This document shows, one piece after another, positions 5,256 to 6,135 of a stretch of DNA of 6,135 bases. Position 1 is the first letter of the stretch, and every line of letters starts with the position of its first letter. Origin of the DNA: an uncultured Nesterenkonia sp. (GTDB lineage Bacteria > Actinomycetota > Actinomycetes > Actinomycetales > Micrococcaceae); assembly GCA_946221825.1 (NCBI GenBank), contig CAMINA010000083.1, positions 1 through 6,135 of the forward strand, in the 5' to 3' direction. A program made the translations under genes and the position numbers. Under the pieces are notes generated by a model. That model was given only the letters and a program-made list of their open reading frames with translations. It had not been told where the DNA came from and ran no database searches.

Positions 5256-6135
5256 TTAGAAGTCCCAGTCCTCGTCGTCGGTCTCGACGGCCTTGCCGAT
5301 CACGTAGCTGGAGCCGGAGCCGGAGAAGAAGTCGTGGTTCTCATCCGCGTTCGGGCTCAGCGCCGAGAGGATCGCAGGGTTCACGTCGGTGACCTCCTTG
5401 GGGAACATCGCCTCATAGCCCAGATTCATCAGGGCCTTATTGGCGTTGTAGTGGAGGAACTTCTTGACGTCCTCGGTCAGCCCCACACCGTCGTAGAGGT
5501 CCGCGGTGTACTGGACCTCGTTCTCGTAGAGCTCGAGGAGAAGCTCATAGGTGTAGGCCTTCAGCTCCTCACGGCGCTCCGGAGTCTCGTCCTCCAGGGC
5601 CCGCTGGTACTTATAACCGATGTAGTAGCCGTGGACAGCCTCATCCCGGATGATCAGACGGATGATGTCGGCTGTGTTGGTCAGCTTGGCCCGGGAGGAC
5701 CAGTGCATCGGCAGGTAGAAGCCGGAATAGAAGAGGAAGGACTCCAGGATCGTGGAGGCGATCCGTTTCTTCATACCGTCCTCGCCATGGTAGTAATCCA
5801 TGATGATCTGCGCCTTGCGCTGGAGGTTCACGTTCTCCTTGGACCAGCGGAAGGCGTCGTCGATCTCGCGGGTGGAGCACAGCGTGGAGAAGATCTGCGA
5901 GTAGGACTTCGCGTGGACCGACTCCATGAAGGCGATGTTGGTCAGCACCGCTTCCTCGTGCTGAGTCAGCGAATGCGGGATCAGCGCCACCGCACCCACG
6001 GTCCCTTGGATGGTGTCCAGCAGGGTCAGACCCGTGAAGACCCGCATGGTGAGAGTCTTCTCCTCATCGGTCAGGGTGCTCCAGGACTGGACGTCGTTGG
6101 AGACCGGGACCTTCTCCGGCAGCCAGAAGTTGTTG
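5256..6135 (-). CDS. nrdF: Ribonucleotide reductase class Ib small subunit NrdF (5' end outside window)
   Basis: Radical-generating beta subunit of the aerobic class Ib enzyme, which works with NrdE to reduce ribonucleoside diphosphates to deoxyribonucleotides; NrdF holds a dimanganese (or diiron) tyrosyl-radical cofactor loaded with help from NrdI. The window shows 292 C-terminal residues beginning NNFWLPEKVPVSND. Counting visible residues, the metal ligands are D40, E71, H74, E131, E165 and H168, and the radical tyrosine is Y78. These spacings equal Salmonella NrdF D67, E98, H101, E158, E192, H195 and Y105 with a constant offset of 27, so only about 27 residues are missing. Supporting motifs are MESVHAKSYS, LESFLFYSGFY and IIRDEAVHGYYIG. 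The C-terminus is acidic and ends DDEDWDF, the tail that docks into NrdE. The frame stays open to the window edge, so an internal ATG at 6047 is not the start. nrdH, nrdI and nrdE are probably further upstream on the minus strand (inference). Confidence 0.97.
   Translation of the reverse strand, partial: NNFWLPEKVPVSNDVQSWSTLTDEEKTLTMRVFTGLTLLDTIQGTVGAVALIPHSLTQHEEAVLTNIAFMESVHAKSYSQIFSTLCSTREIDDAFRWSKENVNLQRKAQIIMDYYHGEDGMKKRIASTILESFLFYSGFYLPMHWSSRAKLTNTADIIRLIIRDEAVHGYYIGYKYQRALEDETPERREELKAYTYELLLELYENEVQYTADLYDGVGLTEDVKKFLHYNANKALMNLGYEAMFPKEVTDVNPAILSALSPNADENHDFFSGSGSSYVIGKAVETDDEDWDF

Noticed and set aside
5256..6047. Treating ATG 6047 as the nrdF start
   Set aside because: The frame continues upstream with classic NrdF sequence (FWLPEKVPVSND), and residue spacing to Salmonella NrdF shows the true start lies outside the window.

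Overview
The window looks like part of a high-GC actinobacterial chromosome. The support is the strongly GC-biased third codon positions, a GTG start on selA, the actinobacterial flavour of SelB (an S-R-A-D G4 motif) and a class Ib NrdF ending in acidic residues plus W-D-F. A member of the Micrococcales (Nesterenkonia or Micrococcaceae-like) is my guess; the sequence alone does not prove it.

Positions 3-3277 (+ strand) hold a compact selenocysteine cassette: the tRNA-Sec gene (selC), then selA only 32 nt after the tRNA CCA end, then selB one nucleotide after the selA stop. tRNA-Sec is charged with serine by the normal seryl-tRNA synthetase, SelA converts Ser-tRNA(Sec) to Sec-tRNA(Sec) using selenophosphate, and SelB-GTP carries it to ribosomes paused at UGA codons marked by a SECIS hairpin. 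selD (selenophosphate synthetase) and any definite client selenoprotein are not in the window.

Positions 3283-4119 (- strand, convergent with selB) encode a formate/nitrite transporter (FNT) family channel. Next to a selenium cassette this suggests formate metabolism, because formate dehydrogenase is the commonest bacterial selenoprotein. That link is an inference.

Positions 4120-4334 are a divergent intergenic region with a candidate FNT promoter and two inverted repeats. Positions 4335-5038 (+ strand) are a decayed flavin/NAD(P)-dependent monooxygenase-like gene: an in-frame TGA where relatives carry tryptophan, a one-base deletion in a G run, and a lost C-terminal half. Because the TGA lies beside selenocysteine genes, a Sec reading had to be weighed; decay is the better explanation. 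Positions 5039-5176 hold no gene, but contain a collinear similarity to the middle of the upstream tRNA-Sec gene.

Positions 5177-6135 (- strand) carry a Rho-independent terminator and most of nrdF, the small subunit of class Ib ribonucleotide reductase. Its 5' end lies outside the window and every metal ligand and the radical tyrosine are present.
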